Positions 7,959 through 10,076 of a DNA stretch of 10,076 nt are shown in pieces (position 1 is the stretch's first letter; every line of letters starts with the position of its first letter). The stretch is from Klenkia sp. Its GTDB lineage: Bacteria; Actinomycetota; Actinomycetes; Mycobacteriales; Geodermatophilaceae. The notes under the pieces were generated by a model that saw only the letters and a list, made by a program, of their open reading frames with translations, did not search any database and was not told where the DNA came from. The position numbers and the translations under genes were made by a program. Where the stretch lies: positions 1 through 10,076 of the forward strand of contig JAOPVM010000054.1 of the NCBI GenBank assembly GCA_025966215.1, in the 5' to 3' direction.

Positions 7959-7994
7959 CGCCGACCTCGGCTGGCCCTGTGGGCGGTCGTTGAC

Positions 7995-8000
7995 AGAAGG
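7995..8000 (+). promoter_or_regulatory. Ribosome binding site of the MFS gene
   Basis: AGAAGG lies 8 bases before GTG 8009. The in-frame GTG at 8000 overlaps this site and so cannot use it, which favours 8009 as the start. Confidence 0.55.
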
Positions 8001-8008
8001 TGGGGCAC

Positions 8009-9235
8009 GTGTCCGGGACCCCGCAGCTGCCCGAGGGACACCGGGCGGGGGACCGCGGGCTGCAGCGTGCGTCGCTGTCGGTCTTCCTCGCCGGGCTCGC
8101 CACCTTCGCGATGCTCTACGAGCCGCAGGCGTTGCTGCCCGAGCTGGCCCGTGCCTTCGACGTGAGCCCGGCCGGGTCGACGCTGTCGATCTCGGTGTCC
8201 ACCGTGTCGCTGGCGGTGGGCCTGCTGGTGCTCGGGCCGGTGTCCGACCGACGCGGCCGCACCGGGATCCTGCAGCTGAGCCTGGCGGCCTCGGCGGTGC
8301 TGGCGGTGCTCATCGCGCTGGCCCCCACCTGGGAGCTGCTGCTGGTGCTGCGCGGGTTCCAGGGGTTCGCCCTGGCCGGGCTCTCCTCGGTCGGGGTGGC
8401 CTACCTGCGGGAGGAGCTGCACCCGTCGGTCAGCTCGCGGGCGATCGGGCTGTTCATCGCCGGCAACGCCATCGGCGGGCTGACCGGTCGGCTGCTGGGC
8501 GGGTTCCTCACCGACCTGGGTGGGTGGCGACTGGCGCTGGGCGGGGTGGCGGTGCTCGCGGTGGGGTGCGCGGTCGCCGTCCGGCTCCTGCTGCCCGCCG
8601 CGCGCCGGTTCGTGCCGGTGGACCGGCAGGGGTCGCTGCTGCGCTCGCTGGGCAGCGTGTTCACCGACCCGGCGCTGCTGATGCTCTACGCGGTGGCGGC
8701 GTTCCTGATGGCCGCGTTCGTCGCGGTGTACAACGCGGGCACCTTCCGGCTGGAGTCCCCGCCCTACGACCTGACGCCGGCGTTGGCCTCGCTGGTGTTC
8801 CTGGCCTACCTGCTGGGCTCGGCCAGCTCGCCCACCGCGGGGTGGCTGGCCGACCGGACCAGCCGGCGCCTCGTCGTCCCGGTGTCGGTCGTGGTCATGG
8901 GCGGCGGGTTGGCGCTGACCCTGCTCGAGCCGCTGTGGTGCTTCGTGCTCGGGCTCTGCGTGCTGACCGTCGGGTTCTTCTCCGCGCACGCGGTGGGCAG
9001 CGCGTGGGTGGCCGCCCGCGCCTCGCTCGGGGGCCGGCCGGTGGGCCAGGCCGCGTCGCTGTACTCCTTCTGGTACTACGTCGGGTCCTCGGTGGGCGGC
9101 ACGCTGGCCGGGCGGGCCTGGCAGGACTCGGGCTGGACCGCGGTCGCCCTGCTGGCCGGCGGCTTCACCCTGGCCACCCTGCTGCTCACCCTGGCGCTCG
9201 GGCGCACGAGGTCGCTGGACCCGCACTCCCGCTGA
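8009..9235 (+). CDS. Major facilitator superfamily transporter, YnfM type
   Basis: This 12-helix inner-membrane secondary transporter has 408 residues. After a ~22-residue cytosolic N-terminus come two six-helix halves joined by a charged loop (~196-215, RRFVPVDRQGSLLRSLGS). MFS motif A is GPVSDRRGRTGI at 76-87, with a weaker second copy GWLADRTSRRLV at 278-289. The opening LYEPQALLPELARAFDVSPA (split over 36-55) and the RGFQGFALAGLSSVGVAYL stretch (115-133) resemble E. coli YnfM and actinobacterial drug:proton antiporters. WRLALGGVAV after helix 5 is also typical. The start is GTG 8009, supported by AGAAGG. Export of a toxic compound by proton antiport is the likely job; the substrate cannot be read. 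The gene is divergent from the WcbI-EVE pair and 55 bases upstream of the RibD-like gene, possibly one transcript. Confidence 0.9.
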   Translation: MSGTPQLPEGHRAGDRGLQRASLSVFLAGLATFAMLYEPQALLPELARAFDVSPAGSTLSISVSTVSLAVGLLVLGPVSDRRGRTGILQLSLAASAVLAVLIALAPTWELLLVLRGFQGFALAGLSSVGVAYLREELHPSVSSRAIGLFIAGNAIGGLTGRLLGGFLTDLGGWRLALGGVAVLAVGCAVAVRLLLPAARRFVPVDRQGSLLRSLGSVFTDPALLMLYAVAAFLMAAFVAVYNAGTFRLESPPYDLTPALASLVFLAYLLGSASSPTAGWLADRTSRRLVVPVSVVVMGGGLALTLLEPLWCFVLGLCVLTVGFFSAHAVGSAWVAARASLGGRPVGQAASLYSFWYYVGSSVGGTLAGRAWQDSGWTAVALLAGGFTLATLLLTLALGRTRSLDPHSR

Positions 9236-9281
9236 GTCCCCCGTTGCGGGAGGCTCTGGGCTGGGACAGACCCCTGGGCAC

Positions 9282-9287
9282 GGAGGA
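9282..9287 (+). promoter_or_regulatory. Ribosome binding site of the RibD-like gene
   Basis: GGAGGA lies 3 bases before ATG 9291, a slightly short spacing but the clearest site in the gap and the one that fixes the start. Confidence 0.65.
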
Positions 9288-9290
9288 CAG

Positions 9291-9950
9291 ATGACACAGC
9301 TGGTGCGGGTGCAGAACCTGACCGTCTCCGCGGACGGCTACGCCGCCGGGGAGGGGCAGAGCCTGGAGCGGCCCTTCGGCCACGCCGACCCCGGCGAGCT
9401 GATGGCCTGGGCCCTGGCGACGGCGAGCATGCCGGGGATGGCCGGACCGGAGGGCAGCCGCGGTCTGGACGACCGCCTGGTCCGCGACTTCGGCAACGGC
9501 ATCGGCGCCGAGATCATGGGCCGGAACAAGTTCTCCCCGCACCGCGGCCCGTGGGCCGACCACGCGTGGCAGGGCTGGTGGGGTGAGGACCCGCCGTTCC
9601 ACACCCCGGTCGTGGTGATGACCCACCACGAGCGGCCCTCGTTCACCCTGTCGGACACGACGTTCCACTTCGTGTCCGGGACGCCGGCCGACGTGCTGGC
9701 GCTGGCGTTCGAGGCCGCCGGTGGTCGCGACGTCCGGCTGGGGGGAGGGGCGCAGACCGTCCGCGCCTTCCTGGACGCCGACCTGGTCGACCAGCTGCAC
9801 GTCGCGGTCTCCCCGGTCGTGCTGGGCGGCGGCAGCCGGCTGTGGGTCTCCCCGGCCGAGCTGGAGGACCGGTTCCACCACGAGGAGGTGCCCAGCCCGT
9901 CCGGGCTGGCCGTGCACCACCTGTTCTGGCGCCGGGTCAGCCCTGCTTGA
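9291..9950 (+). CDS. Dihydrofolate reductase/RibD C-terminal family protein
   Basis: This 219-residue cytosolic protein has the RibD-C/DHFR-like fold. LTVSADGYAAGEG (10-22) is the first strand and loop. AEIMGRNKFSPHRGPW (73-88) matches the 'vMGRkTf' region. PVVVMTHHERP (106-116) is the 'vlTr' strand. VRLGGGAQTVRAFLDADLVDQL (split over 148-169) is the glycine-rich NADPH-binding site, and VSPVVLGGGSRLW (173-185) closes the fold. Members are presumed NADPH-dependent reductases; few have known substrates, and this is neither a true FolA nor a full RibD because the deaminase domain is missing. The start is fixed by GGAGGA (9282-9287) just upstream of ATG 9291. It lies 55 bases after the MFS gene and its 3' end overlaps the convergent gene by 14 bases. 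Confidence 0.9.
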   Translation: MTQLVRVQNLTVSADGYAAGEGQSLERPFGHADPGELMAWALATASMPGMAGPEGSRGLDDRLVRDFGNGIGAEIMGRNKFSPHRGPWADHAWQGWWGEDPPFHTPVVVMTHHERPSFTLSDTTFHFVSGTPADVLALAFEAAGGRDVRLGGGAQTVRAFLDADLVDQLHVAVSPVVLGGGSRLWVSPAELEDRFHHEEVPSPSGLAVHHLFWRRVSPA

Positions 9951-10076
9951 GCTGCTCGGCGGACAGCCAGGCCTCCACGAGCACCGGCCCGTGCTCGCCC
10001 ACCACGGCGTAGGCGACCCGGCCGTGCCAGCCGTCCTCGTGCTGGCGCCACTCGACCAGCAGGCCCGGCCAGATGC
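9937..10076 (-). CDS. Small hypothetical protein, C-terminal part (runs off the right edge)
   Basis: This leftward frame enters from the right edge and stops at TGA (9939-9937), giving the last 45 residues. It reads IWPGLLVEWRQHEDGWHGRV then AYAVVGEHGPVLVEAWLSAEQLKQG. The Trp-rich, strand-alternating pattern and the VEAWLSAEQL ending resemble a small beta-rich conserved protein common in actinobacteria; I cannot name a function. The reading is open throughout and codon use looks like its neighbours (G/C third positions). Its end overlaps the RibD-like gene by 14 bases. The start and total length are outside the window. Confidence 0.7.
   Translation of the reverse strand, partial: IWPGLLVEWRQHEDGWHGRVAYAVVGEHGPVLVEAWLSAEQLKQG

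Noticed and set aside
7990..7995. TTGACA resembling a -35 box
   Set aside because: It lies only 13 bases before the MFS start codon and overlaps its ribosome binding site, so it cannot serve as the -35 of that gene; no -10 partner fits.
7925..9226. Minus-strand 430-codon frame opposite the MFS gene
   Set aside because: Translation is Gln/Arg/His/Pro-rich with no domain; the plus strand encodes a textbook 12-helix transporter.
9236..9290. CCCG-TTG-CGGG as a terminator between the MFS and RibD-like genes
   Set aside because: A 4-bp stem is too weak to call in DNA of this GC content.

Overview
The window is very GC-rich (roughly 72-75% by eye). It has strong G/C third-position bias, frequent GTG starts, GGAGG-type ribosome binding sites and very tight gene packing. 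This fits a high-GC actinobacterium. A Geodermatophilaceae-like genome (Blastococcus, Modestobacter or Geodermatophilus type) is my guess from protein flavour only. I see no rRNA, tRNA, insertion sequence, integrase, CRISPR array or phage gene, so this looks like ordinary chromosome rather than an island.

Layout. (1) Bases 1-254 hold the 5' end of an unrecognised leftward gene that begins with a short tandem repeat. A ~200-base divergent intergenic region follows. (2) Bases 457-3637 hold a rightward pair: a PucR/CdaR-type regulator and, 25 bases later, a cytosine-deaminase-like amidohydrolase. The pairing suggests regulated breakdown of a nitrogen heterocycle. (3) Bases 3634-4494 hold a leftward DUF998 membrane protein with an unusual charged and acidic tail. 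It is convergent with the amidohydrolase and the two stop codons share one CTAG. (4) Bases 4532-5241 hold a two-gene operon, divergent from DUF998: a YtrA-type GntR regulator translationally coupled (GTGA) to a YnfA/UPF0060 membrane protein. A perfect 7+1+7 palindrome abuts the regulator's ATG. (5) Bases 5421-6563 hold a glutathione-independent formaldehyde dehydrogenase-type zinc alcohol dehydrogenase. (6) Bases 6544-7958 hold a leftward coupled pair: a WcbI-family putative acetyltransferase and an EVE-domain protein. (7) Bases 8009-9950 run rightward: a 12-TM MFS exporter of YnfM type, then a RibD-C/dihydrofolate-reductase-like protein. (8) Bases 9937-10076 hold the 3' end of a leftward small hypothetical gene.

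The genes form several small independent units rather than one pathway. The points most worth a second look are the amidohydrolase with an altered metal and catalytic site, the WcbI-EVE coupling, the palindrome controlling the GntR-ynfA/DUF998 divergon, and three convergent gene pairs whose coding ends overlap. I see no convincing evidence of a wholly new multi-gene system here.
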